From Halomarina halobia (GTDB lineage Archaea > Halobacteriota > Halobacteria > Halobacteriales > Haloarculaceae): DNA of 64,000 nt. Below, in pieces: positions 49,111 through 58,041 of the stretch; the stretch's first letter is position 1, and the number at the start of each line of letters is the position of its first letter. The stretch lies in NCBI RefSeq assembly GCF_029338575.1, contig NZ_CP119993.1, forward strand, positions 682,001 through 746,000, read 5' to 3'. The notes under the pieces are model-generated. The model saw only the letters and a list, made by a program, of their open reading frames with translations, did not search any database and was not told the DNA's origin. A program made the translations under genes and the position numbers.

Positions 49111-50637
49111 TCAGGGCGACTTCGTCGTCCCGAACGCCTCGCGCAGCGCCACGCGGTCGATCTTCCCCGTCGCCGTCCTGGGGAGCTCGTCGACGAACTC
49201 GACGCGCCGTGGTACCTCGTGCGGCTCGAGGCGCTCCTCGCACACCTCGCGCACCCGTTCGGCCGCGAGGTCGCTGTCGCCGGGGGCGAGATCGTCGACG
49301 GGGCGGACGATGGCCGTGACGACCGCCCCGCGGATGTCGTCGCGGGCGTCGATCACCGCCGCGGCGGCGACGCCCTCGAGGTCGTAGAGGATGTCCTCGA
49401 TCTCGCGGGGGAAGACGTTCCCACAGCCGGTGGTGAACATGTCCTCGCGGCGGTCCACGACGTGGAGGTAGCCCTCGTCGTCGAGGTAGCCGACGTCGCC
49501 GGAGCGGAGCCACCGCTCGCCGTGGCGCTCGACGAACGCCGCGCTGTCGTGCTGGAGACGCTCGTAGCCGGGCGTGACGGTGTCGCCCCGCCACGCCAAC
49601 TCGCCGCGTTCGCCCCGATCCACGGCGCGGCCGGTCTCGAGATCCTCGACCCGAAGCTCGACGACCTCCCGCGCTGGCGGGCCGACGCTCCCCCGTTTCC
49701 GGTCGTCCCCCGGCCGGTTGAACGCCGCGAGCGGCGTCGTCTCGGTCATGCCGTACCCCTCGAGGACGGGACAGCCGAGCGCGGTCTCGGCGTCGTCGAC
49801 CCGGCCGGTCGGCATGGGGGTACCGCCGACGCAGACGGTCTCCAGCGCGGAGACGTCGTAGCGGTCGACGGCGTCGTGGTCGACGAGGTCGATGAGCATG
49901 CCGGGGGTGAGGAACGTGCAGGTGACGCCGTGATTCTCGATCGCGGCGAGCGCGGCAGCGGGGTCCCACGAGGGGAGCAGACGGTTCTCCGCCTCCGCGA
50001 CGAGCAGCGGCGTCGTCGTGACGTTCAGTCCGGTGACGTGGAAGCACTGGCAGGCCGTGAGGCCAACGTCGGTGCGAGTCAGATCGAAGTACGTCACGAT
50101 GCCGAGCGCGTTCGCCAGGAGGTTGCCGTGCGTGTGCCGGACGCCCTTCGGCCGGCCGGTCGTGCCGCTGGTGTAGACGACCTCCGCGAGCTCGTCGCTC
50201 CTGCGCGGCTCGACGGCGAACGTCTCGGCCGCGTCGTCGAGCAACTCGCGGTAGTCGTGGCCGACGCTCCCGTCGACGGTGACGGCCGTCTCGACGCCCG
50301 CGGCGACGTCCGCGAACGCCGCGTCGGTCACGAGCACCGTGACGTCGCTCGTGTCGAGGACGTAGCGGACCTGGGGGACGTTGAGCCGGGTGTTGACCGG
50401 GACGGACACCGCGCCCAGTTTCATCGCGCCGAGGTGGGCGGTCAGGAACGGGACGCCGTTCGAGAGACAGACGGCGACGCGGTCGCCGGCTTCGACCCCG
50501 AGCGACGCCAGCGCGTTCGCGGCCGCGGCCGTCCGCTCCGATAGTTCGGCGTGGGTCAGCAGTTCCGTCTCGTCGCCCACGGCCGGCTTCACCGCCGCGT
50601 TCCGCGCCGCGAGGTCGACGAAGTTAGCGAAGTTCAC
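49111..50637 (-). CDS. Acyl-CoA synthetase (AMP-forming)
   Basis: A 508-residue adenylate-forming ligase that activates a carboxylic acid to its CoA ester. The P-loop motif is VVYTSGTTGRPKGVRHTHGN. The adenylate-binding motif is EGYGMTETTPLAAF, followed by the hinge WLRSGDVGYLDDEGYLHVVD and RREDMFTTGCGNVFPREIED. The C-terminal catalytic lysine is in LPRTATGKIDRV. The 'TGCGNVFP' wording replaces the common SGGENIYP/VFP. A GTG at 50637 starts the protein at the usual place (NFANFVDLAARN); the open frame to 50715 covers the AT-rich promoter. The IclR gene upstream is a likely regulator. Confidence 0.88.
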   Translation of the reverse strand: MNFANFVDLAARNAAVKPAVGDETELLTHAELSERTAAAANALASLGVEAGDRVAVCLSNGVPFLTAHLGAMKLGAVSVPVNTRLNVPQVRYVLDTSDVTVLVTDAAFADVAAGVETAVTVDGSVGHDYRELLDDAAETFAVEPRRSDELAEVVYTSGTTGRPKGVRHTHGNLLANALGIVTYFDLTRTDVGLTACQCFHVTGLNVTTTPLLVAEAENRLLPSWDPAAALAAIENHGVTCTFLTPGMLIDLVDHDAVDRYDVSALETVCVGGTPMPTGRVDDAETALGCPVLEGYGMTETTPLAAFNRPGDDRKRGSVGPPAREVVELRVEDLETGRAVDRGERGELAWRGDTVTPGYERLQHDSAAFVERHGERWLRSGDVGYLDDEGYLHVVDRREDMFTTGCGNVFPREIEDILYDLEGVAAAAVIDARDDIRGAVVTAIVRPVDDLAPGDSDLAAERVREVCEERLEPHEVPRRVEFVDELPRTATGKIDRVALREAFGTTKSP

Positions 50638-50793
50638 GCGCGACGGTACTGTCTCCAGCAATATCTTCCTTTGCGTACTGTCTGACGTGTCGAGGATCGA
50701 CGAGGTCGCGAGCACGTGACGACCGGGGCGGCCGACGCTCGACCGCGGTCGAGCGCTGCGTCCCGCATTGTCGAACGCCCGGCCGCGCGCCCG

Positions 50794-51570
50794 TTACTCG
50801 ATCCCGGCGAAGACGATGTCGGCGCGGATCGCGTCGGCCCCCTGGGTGACGAGCGAGGCCAGTTCGCCACTGGCGATGCTAGGCTGGATCTCGGCCGCGG
50901 GACCGTAGGCGGCGAGCGCGCCGTACACCGTCTCCCCGGTGAGGATGGGCGCGGCGACGCCGACCATCCCCTCGATGAGTTCGCCCCAGTCGACCGCGTG
51001 TCCGCGCCGGCGGACGGTTTCGAGTTCCTCCCGGAGCGCGTCCGCGTCGGTCACGGTGCGGTTCGTCCGCGACGGGAGGCCGTGGCGCGCTACGATCTCG
51101 TCGACCCGCTCGTCGGGGAGGTGCGCGAGGATCGCCTTTCCCGGGGCGTTGGAGTGGAGGTGCGCGCGGGTCGGATAGACGTGTCGCGCCGTCGGCGGGA
51201 GGTCCTCGTAGTCCCAGCGGGTCGCCAGCAGGATGGCACCCATACCGTTCTCCTCGATGACGAGCTGGCTGTGCGCGTCGGCCTGTTCCTGGAGGCGTCT
51301 GACCGTTTCGCGGCCGCGGACGAACACCTCGCGGCTGTTGCGCGACTCCCGACCGACGTGCAAGTACTTGATGCCGAGACGGTACCGCCCGCCGTCCTCG
51401 ACGAGGTAGTCGAGCCGCTCCAGCGTCCGGAGGTGGTTGTGGACCGTACTCTTCGGCAGGTCGAGCGCCGCCGCGAGCTCGGTCACGCCGGCTCGTCCCC
51501 GTTCGCGGATCTCGTCGATCACCTGGTAGGAGCGTTTCACCGAGTTGATCGGAACCTCGGGGTCGTCCAT
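50794..51570 (-). CDS. IclR family transcriptional regulator
   Basis: A 258-residue regulator with the N-terminal winged helix (INSVKRSYQVIDEIRERGRA, LPKSTVHNHLRTLERLDYLV) and C-terminal effector domain (YPTRAHLHSNAPGKAILAHL, HAVDWGELIEGMVGVAAPIL). The ATG at 51570 is used. It lies 156 bases upstream of the acyl-CoA synthetase on the same strand, and 398 bases from the divergent dehydrogenase operon, so either may be its target. Confidence 0.9.
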   Translation of the reverse strand: MDDPEVPINSVKRSYQVIDEIRERGRAGVTELAAALDLPKSTVHNHLRTLERLDYLVEDGGRYRLGIKYLHVGRESRNSREVFVRGRETVRRLQEQADAHSQLVIEENGMGAILLATRWDYEDLPPTARHVYPTRAHLHSNAPGKAILAHLPDERVDEIVARHGLPSRTNRTVTDADALREELETVRRRGHAVDWGELIEGMVGVAAPILTGETVYGALAAYGPAAEIQPSIASGELASLVTQGADAIRADIVFAGIE

Positions 51571-51968
51571 ACCCCGTTCTCGGCGAGAGCGCACTTAGCC
51601 CTGTCCCACGATGTGGGAACGCGTCCCGTTTCGGCGAGAGCGACTGACCGAGTTTACCCCTGCTATTCAGAATATTGACATAGGTGTCGACGGTTATCGT
51701 ACCTGCGCGGTGGGAAGATTCACCGACGGCAGTCACCGACCCTCGGCACCGCTTGAAAACCGCTAACAGCGCAATTCAGGCCGTAAAAAGGCTAGATGGG
51801 GAATCGGGAGAACCGTGACGACGTCCGATACTCCGTATTCTATCCGGGGGACGACGGTGTTCAGACTGGATACTGAACACTATTTTTACCATTTCGTCGT
51901 TTGACTTAAACCCCCGCGTATGACCAGCGATGTCGTTAAGTCTTGAATGTCGAAATACGACGCGCGGC
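51571..51968. promoter_or_regulatory. Divergent regulatory region between IclR and the GMC dehydrogenase operon
   Basis: AT-rich elements face both ways: ATTCAGAATATTGACATAGG (around 51665-51685) and CACTATTTTTACCATTTCGT near 51880-51900. The nearest to the plus-strand operon, GTTTGACTTAAACCC, is about 60 bases before its start. No gene lies here. Confidence 0.45.
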
Positions 51969-53111
51969 ATGACGGAAAAAATCATGAAAAAGCGCGACAC
52001 TCCATCGATGACACGGCGCGGCGTCATGAAAGGCGTCGGCGGTATCGCCGCGTTGTCGATGTCCAACGCGACCCTCGCAGAGGCACAGGCAGCCGTAGCC
52101 GACTCGCTCCCCAGCGACCCGCACACGGCCGACACCTACCGGTCGATCGTCGACGCGATCGTCCCCCGGACGCCGGAACTGGAGGACGAACTCGGACCGG
52201 AGCACGTCCCGGGCGGGCTCGACGTCGAACTGGAGAAGTTCCTCATCTGGGACTTCAACCACTTCCAGGAGATCCGCTCGGAGATGGTCACCGAGAAGGC
52301 CGGATCGTCGACGGGTCTCCAGATGCCCCGGGGTACGTTCGAGGTCACCATCGACGCGACCGGGCCGGGGTCAGACCTCGACGCCGTGTTGGAGCTCGCC
52401 GACCTCAGTCTTCTCGATCTCGCCGACCTCGGCCTCGACGGGGACGCGCTCGAGGAGCACCTCACGTTCGGTCCCGTCGAGCGGTTCGAGGTCGCCTTCG
52501 AGGACCTCGACGCCGCCGAGGGGGCCGCGAACTTCGAGATCCGCGTCACCACCTCGGACGAAGAGTACCACCAGGTGCTTCGGAACTATCCCTACGCGCC
52601 CGTGTTCACCGTCGTGTTCGACCTCGTGGCCGCGGAGTTCCTCGCGCGCGGGCAGAACGAGGAGTCCCCGGCCCCCAACGGACAGTTCCCCGGGGGCGGG
52701 ACGTTCACCCGGCTCGCCCCCCGCGACCGGCTGCGGTGTCTCTGGACCATCGTCGACGGCGGGGCCGTCGACCGGCTCGACGAGCTGCTGTCGCCGATGG
52801 TTCCGGACGTCGGCATCCTGAAGTTCGTCGTGATGGCGATCAACGGCCTCCACGGCTTCGGCTACTACACCGAGTGGTCCGGCTACGGGAGCACGAAGAC
52901 CGCGACGCCGAACGACCGGGAACTCGAGACGCCCGCCGGCGAGGTACAGAGTCGCCGGCAGAGCGGCTACCCCGGTCCGGCCCCGGGCTACGCCGCCGAC
53001 TGGCGCCACGCCGTCCCCGGCGGGTTCAAGGACCCGAAGGCGAAGAACCTGCACCTCCCGGACGACCTGTCCGGCGACGACGTGCTCGACGGCGTCGGGG
53101 GTGACAGCTGA
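51969..53111 (+). CDS. Gluconate 2-dehydrogenase subunit 3-like protein with Tat signal
   Basis: A 380-residue secreted protein. The start at ATG 51969 is followed by a Tat-type signal (TRRGVMKGVGGIAALSMSNA, ending near ATLAEAQA). The mature protein contains the gluconate 2-dehydrogenase gamma-like region (DTYRSIVDAIVPRTPELEDE) and a long acidic insertion. In bacteria this small subunit guides its flavoprotein partner across the membrane, and here the next gene is the GMC flavoprotein, overlapping by one base, which lacks its own signal. The protein is longer than typical subunit 3 proteins (about 200 residues), owing to the central DLDAVLELADLSLLDLADLG part. Confidence 0.8.
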   Translation: MTEKIMKKRDTPSMTRRGVMKGVGGIAALSMSNATLAEAQAAVADSLPSDPHTADTYRSIVDAIVPRTPELEDELGPEHVPGGLDVELEKFLIWDFNHFQEIRSEMVTEKAGSSTGLQMPRGTFEVTIDATGPGSDLDAVLELADLSLLDLADLGLDGDALEEHLTFGPVERFEVAFEDLDAAEGAANFEIRVTTSDEEYHQVLRNYPYAPVFTVVFDLVAAEFLARGQNEESPAPNGQFPGGGTFTRLAPRDRLRCLWTIVDGGAVDRLDELLSPMVPDVGILKFVVMAINGLHGFGYYTEWSGYGSTKTATPNDRELETPAGEVQSRRQSGYPGPAPGYAADWRHAVPGGFKDPKAKNLHLPDDLSGDDVLDGVGGDS

Positions 53112-54865
53112 TGGAGGACCCCGACGTCGTCATCGTCGGTGCGGGTGCCGACGGGCCGGCCGCCGCCGCACGCCTCGCCCGCGAACACGGCCTCGACGTG
53201 CTCGTCCTCGAGGCCGGTCCGTGGCACGGCAACTCGAAGTGGCCGAAACCGCACGCCGACGCCGGCGGCACCGTGAGTACGAACCCGGACGACTTGGACG
53301 GGAAGCTGATGGACGAGCAGTTCACCCACCGCGAGGCCGACGCCAACGATCCCACGTGGGGATACCTCCGCGTCGGCCCCGCTGACCACTCGCGGGCCCC
53401 GTGGTTCCGGAACCTCCACCAGAACGCGTTCATCTGGCAGGTGTCCGCCGTCGGCGGCACCTCGATCCACTACTTCGGGAACCACCCGCGGGCGTACCCC
53501 TACGCTATCGACGAGCAGCCACACTGGCCCATCTCGTACGAGGAACTCGTCCCGTACTATCAGCTCAACGAGGAGGTGACGAGCAGCCAGCAGGCGCCGA
53601 TCACGGCCAAGGAGGAGGTGTTCATCGAGGGGGCGAAGAACGCCGGTTACGACCTCATCGACACGAAGAACGTCACCGAGACGGGGTGGCGACCGCAGAT
53701 CAACTCCGTCGAGGTGCCGGGGCGTGAGACCTCGAACGGGAAGCCGCTCGACTCGGACTACGACGGTTCGTTCAGCTACGACGACGGTTTCCGCGGCGAC
53801 ACCCTCGTCGGTGACCACTTCCAGGGCTCCTCGACGCCGATCGACGCTCCGGTCCGCGACAAGGCGCGCAAGTCGAGCAACGTGGGCTGGGTGCCGCGGG
53901 CGCTCGACGCCACCGCGGACTCCGAGATGGGGAACGTGGCGCTGCGGCCGAACACCTTCGTCACGAACATCAACACGGTCGAGGGGGCGGGCGCGCTCGA
54001 GGCCACCGGCGTCGACTACCGCGACACGTGGTCGGGGCGGACCGGCACCATCGAGGCCGACGCGGTCGTCCTCGCCGCGGGCTGTATCGAGTCGCCGCGG
54101 CTGTGGCTCAACTCCGGACTGCCGGACGACGGCTGGGTCGGCAGGGGCCTCACCACCCACTGGTTCGACTGGGTGGTCGGCGTCTACTCCGACGAGACGA
54201 TCGCGGAGATCAACCCGGAGGCGCGGCACATGGACCCGTACGTCGGGCAGAACTCCGCCGTCCGGTTCGACAAGCCCGGCGTCGGCGGAATGGAGGACAT
54301 CGGGATGTCGCCCGGGCTGGTCTCCTACGCCGACTACCTGTTCACGCGCGCCGGCTACAGCTTCGACGTCGAGGTCGACCCGGACGAGCCGTGGGACACC
54401 CGCGGCTACGTCGTCGGCGAGGAACTCAAGCGCCGCATGTCCGACTACCGGCAGACGAAGGCGCTCCTGATACTCACCGACGACCTGCCCCGTCAGGACA
54501 ACGGCGTCTCGCTCGACGACACCTTCTCCGACGAGCACGGGGCCGTCCCGAAGGTCAGGTGGGAGCCGCACCCGGACGACGACGCGAAGCGCGACGAACT
54601 CGCCCGCATCGCGGCGCGCATCCACCGGGCGGCCGGCGCAGAGCACGTCCACCGGTGCGACTGGCCGCCGCTCCTGCTGCACATGCAGTCCTCGATGCGG
54701 ATGGGCGAGGTGCTCGACTCGAACGCCGAGGCGAGGAACGTCGATCGGCTGTTCGTCGGCGACCACTCCGCGCTGGCGAACGGCGTCGGCGGACCGAACC
54801 CGACGAATAGCGGGCAGGCGCTCGCGCTGCGCACCGCCGACCGCATCGCGGACCTCTACTTCTAA
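53111..54865 (+). CDS. GMC family oxidoreductase (FAD-dependent sugar/alcohol dehydrogenase)
   Basis: A 584-residue flavoprotein. The FAD-binding motif is VVIVGAGADGPAAAARLARE at the start, and the C-terminal FAD contact is GGPNPTNSGQALALRTADRI. Between them, PHWPISYEELVPYYQLNEEV and LLLHMQSSMRMG carry family features. It would oxidise a sugar or alcohol outside the cell, passing electrons to a membrane carrier. It has no signal peptide and is probably exported together with the Tat-bearing partner (piggyback). A cytochrome c subunit, usual in bacteria, is not in the window. It is co-translated with its partner. Confidence 0.88.
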   Translation: MEDPDVVIVGAGADGPAAAARLAREHGLDVLVLEAGPWHGNSKWPKPHADAGGTVSTNPDDLDGKLMDEQFTHREADANDPTWGYLRVGPADHSRAPWFRNLHQNAFIWQVSAVGGTSIHYFGNHPRAYPYAIDEQPHWPISYEELVPYYQLNEEVTSSQQAPITAKEEVFIEGAKNAGYDLIDTKNVTETGWRPQINSVEVPGRETSNGKPLDSDYDGSFSYDDGFRGDTLVGDHFQGSSTPIDAPVRDKARKSSNVGWVPRALDATADSEMGNVALRPNTFVTNINTVEGAGALEATGVDYRDTWSGRTGTIEADAVVLAAGCIESPRLWLNSGLPDDGWVGRGLTTHWFDWVVGVYSDETIAEINPEARHMDPYVGQNSAVRFDKPGVGGMEDIGMSPGLVSYADYLFTRAGYSFDVEVDPDEPWDTRGYVVGEELKRRMSDYRQTKALLILTDDLPRQDNGVSLDDTFSDEHGAVPKVRWEPHPDDDAKRDELARIAARIHRAAGAEHVHRCDWPPLLLHMQSSMRMGEVLDSNAEARNVDRLFVGDHSALANGVGGPNPTNSGQALALRTADRIADLYF

Positions 54866-54923
54866 CCCCCGCGTCTCTCCCTTCACCGACGCCGACCTCG
54901 GAATTCGCCGCGGGTCGGCGGTA

Positions 54924-55505
54924 TCACGTCTCGTCCTCGGCGAAGTTCTTCAGGGCGTGATCGCCGAACGCGAGGACGAGCGCCGCGCCGACGAGGTTGA
55001 AGGCGAGATCGAGCAGGGTGTCGGTCCTGCCGTAGGAAACGAGAAACGGTTCGAGACCGAGGCGGTTCGCGGTGGTGTGTATGGCGTACTCCGCGAGCTC
55101 CCAGAGGAGGCCGGTGCACATCACGACGCCGACGACGCGCGCCCCGGGATCGCGGCCGCGTCGGCGGGCGACGACGTGGACGATCCCGCCGAGGAGGGTC
55201 GCGGAGTGTGCGTGGGTGAGGTGGTCCCACCACCAGACGTCGTCGTACGGGCCCAGCATCCCGACGGCGTGCGTGAGCATCGCGGTCTCCGCGTACACGC
55301 GCTGCCACGGTCGAAACTCGACGTCGTACTCGCGTTCGAGAACGTCGGGGAGGTACGCGGCGGCGAGCGCGAGTACGGCGTTCACGACCGCACCCGCGTT
55401 CCGCCGGCGGAGACCGACCACGAACACGGCCAGGAGTCCGTACCTGATCCCACGCTCGGCCTCCCGCGCGACCGACGTCCGCGCGGTCTCCGTTACGAGC
55501 TTCAT
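54924..55505 (-). CDS. Conserved membrane protein (DUF2238/YjdF-like)
   Basis: A 193-residue protein with five or six hydrophobic segments. Conserved-looking polar spots within the membrane are YDDVWWWDHLTHAHSATLLG (two His), LLWELAEYAIHTTANRL and YGRTDTLLDLAFNLVGAALV, which place acid and histidine residues inside the bilayer as in DUF2238 (YjdF-like) proteins. Function is unknown. It is convergent with the GMC gene, 58 bases apart, and its own promoter faces the gene-poor region on the right. Confidence 0.75.
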   Translation of the reverse strand: MKLVTETARTSVAREAERGIRYGLLAVFVVGLRRRNAGAVVNAVLALAAAYLPDVLEREYDVEFRPWQRVYAETAMLTHAVGMLGPYDDVWWWDHLTHAHSATLLGGIVHVVARRRGRDPGARVVGVVMCTGLLWELAEYAIHTTANRLGLEPFLVSYGRTDTLLDLAFNLVGAALVLAFGDHALKNFAEDET

Positions 55506-57193
55506 TCGCTAGAAAGGACGGCACCGTCCGGGAAATAGGTTCATGTTCCCCGGTTCACTGGATCGCGGGAGGACGGGAAGCCGATAGCTATCGCGGAACG
55601 CGAACGGTAGACCGTCCTACTTACTCGGCGAATGTTACATGGCGTACAACGATAGAGGGGGGTGATCGAAACAGAGTTACTAGTAATTGCTCGTCTATGA
55701 GTGGTATATTCGTCTCCCTTTCGCCGCTACGAGAGAGCCAGTGGTTCGGGTGATCTGGGCCTTTCGTCATGAGGGTGACGTCGCTAGGAATGCCGAGGAA
55801 GAACCACCGTATGTAAACGGTAAGGTCGCGGGGATTCACCGATCCCGGCACGCTGTCCCTCGGGCTGACTGACCAATTGACGTCGCTAGTTTCTCCGAGA
55901 TATATGATCGGCCGAGGCGGCTGTACCGGCCCGTGACGTACAAATCGTGAGTGACCGCACGTTTATCGTTTAGACGCTTACCTGGTATCAGCTGGCTTCA
56001 CTGCTAGTCGCACTATCCGGGCACTTTTATACTTTACAGGGGAACGGAAGAGGACTATCACCCCCTGAGTCAATATTTTTTGCGAGGATATCTCCCGACT
56101 GTAAACCGACGAGCGACAGTTGGAGGGATCGACTGGAGTGCACACCGTGTAACGCAACCGGATATGTAGTGTAGGTGGCTTTTTTCGATAACTCAACGCC
56201 ATGCCTCTTGAACCGGCGCTCAATACGAGTCGTTATTTATCCTGTCTGGGGCTGGAGGTTCCTACGCGCTTTGATCGGCGTCCTGCCACGAGTTGAACGA
56301 GGTATGGACGAAAGTGGAGTTCTTGGGCATCGTTCGAGGGATGAATTACTCCGCCGACGTCGCGGTTTTAGAGGTATTGCGCGTAGCAACGGTCGTCGTG
56401 CATAATGTTGTCGTTGAACCCCTTATCTCACCTCTCTCTTGGACAATGGCGACGGCTTTCTCGAACACTACCTCGACCATTTTAAATTCATGACTACACT
56501 TAATAAGTTATTAATAGAGTCGGTATAATCAACTCGCACTGGTAGTTTCCTTCTCATCCAGCACTTTTCTGGATACTTTAAATGGGAATATGTGAGGGTT
56601 ACTGTCGTGTACTAAATTACGCGGCAGTAACACCAGACACCACCGCTTCCGGAGAAAACACGCGATATGGCTACAATAACGGGCGAATTAGGACGAACGC
56701 CATTTCATAAACTGTATAGCGCGATATTAAATCGACGACTGGTGAAGCTGAGACTACACCGGGTTTAGAGGGGTTCTGATGTGCGATTTCAGCAGAATTG
56801 GGGACGCTGAAGCGCAAATAGTTGCGTCTAAACCGGCGTGTCGTCTCGTTCAAGCAACTATTCTGCCGATTCGAAGCAACTCGGGATCGTCTTGCTACTC
56901 CGACTCGGGCACGCGACCGGTTCCGACGGCGGTTTAGCCAATACCAGTTTGCTTCTTTAGCAGGGTGAGCGTTCGTACTCAGCGGTCAGCGCGACCTGTA
57001 TCAGTAGATTGACTGCCCGCCATTTCGATTTAACGCTCGTATATCTGCTCAGAGAGCGCTGAGAGGCGGATTTAGGAAAAGGTAGGAAGAACGAGCGGAA
57101 GCTCTCAAGACACCTGTCAGGGCATTCGCCGTCCGTCTTGACCAAATCAGTTGTTAGCATCAGGAGATAACAGCGATTCTTGGTTGATTAGGC
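55506..57193. other. AT-richer gene desert, 1.7 kb
   Basis: Base composition drops visibly and stop codons are frequent. Frames of 60-80 codons (for example at 55621, 55978 and 56293) show no family, no acidic bias and no promoter logic. Several AT-rich islands occur (TTAAATTCATGACTACACTT near 56480-56500). CCAGCACTTTTCTGG at about 56557-56571 is a small hairpin. I take it as degraded mobile-element or foreign DNA leading into the transposase remnant. Confidence 0.5.
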
Positions 57194-57716
57194 ATGAAAG
57201 GCTTGCACAGCGTGGTCTGGGATTGGGTGCATCGACTCACTGATAGCGGACACGACTCACCCGGCGGCACAGCCGCCAGGGGTTGTGGTTGACGAGACCG
57301 CTGTCACGATCAACGGTGAGTGGTCGTGGTTGTACGCTGCAAAAGACTTCGACACCAAAGTGATTCTCGGTGTCGAGCTGTTCGGATGGCATGGAACCGA
57401 GCCGGCGGCTCGTTTCTGCACGGTCTCTGCGAGAAACACGGCGTCGGAGAGATCGTGTTCCTCGTCGATCAGTTCGGGTATCGGACTGCCCTTGCTCGAT
57501 TAGGATTGAACGATCGAGTGGACAATACCGACAGAAACCTCATCGAGAAATGGTTTCACACCCTCAAAATGCGCATCGACCGTTTCCACAACTCGTGGGT
57601 GGGCAAGTCGGTCGAGCGCACGCGAATGGTTTGAACAGTTCGTACATTACTACAACCACCAGCGACCGCATCAATCGCTCGATGGGAAAATGCCGGTCGA
57701 GGAGGTGCTAAACTAG
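57194..57716 (+). pseudogene. IS6-like (DDE) transposase remnant with three frameshifts
   Basis: The protein can be read only by changing frame. From 57194 it reads SVVWDWVHRLTDS. A shift near 57260 leads to PPGVVVDETAVTINGEWSWL (first catalytic Asp). A shift near 57410 leads to FLHGLCEKHGVGEIVFLVDQ, followed by RNLIEKWFHTLKMRIDRFHN (catalytic Glu). A shift near 57600 leads to EWFEQFVHYYNHQRPHQSLD and the stop at 57714-57716. The wording matches haloarchaeal IS6-family transposases. The N-terminus is missing. No terminal inverted repeat was found, so the element is old and immobile. Confidence 0.75.
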
Positions 57717-58041
57717 ACAGTGCCCACGCATAACAAAGGTAGTTATGTTATTATGACCGAATCGGGTTATTACTGTTGTTGCAGCCGCAGCGACAAAGAC
57801 GACGGCGATCCAAATCTATTGTCAACGACCATTTTAGACCATATAAATCGGCTTCGTCGCCGCCCGCGTGCTCTCGAATCGGTCCGGAAAGCGCATAGGA
57901 GCGGGTCGAAGTCGGATCGTGTTCTCTGTTTGCAAACGACTCGGTGCCGGTTCGGGACGTCACCTCCCCGAAAGTCAGTGCGGTAGTCCAAGGGCTGTCG
58001 CGTGCGGTCAATATGATGATTTCCGTCAGATATGCGCTCAC
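57717..58041. other. Intergenic region between the transposase remnant and the sulfatase gene
   Basis: No gene is seen. An AT-rich part (57740-57850) follows the transposase. The rest is GC-rich with short frames lacking protein character. This marks the left boundary of the sulfatase cluster. Confidence 0.5.

Noticed and set aside
48472-50544. A 690-codon plus-strand frame opposite the acyl-CoA synthetase
   Set aside because: It is the GC-rich antisense shadow of the synthetase gene, Arg/Asp/Val-rich with no motifs; the minus-strand gene has clear adenylate-forming motifs.
55621-56493. Several 60-80-codon frames in the AT-rich desert (55621, 55978, 56175, 56293)
   Set aside because: No acidic bias, no family pattern, frequent stops nearby; best explained as chance frames in decayed DNA.
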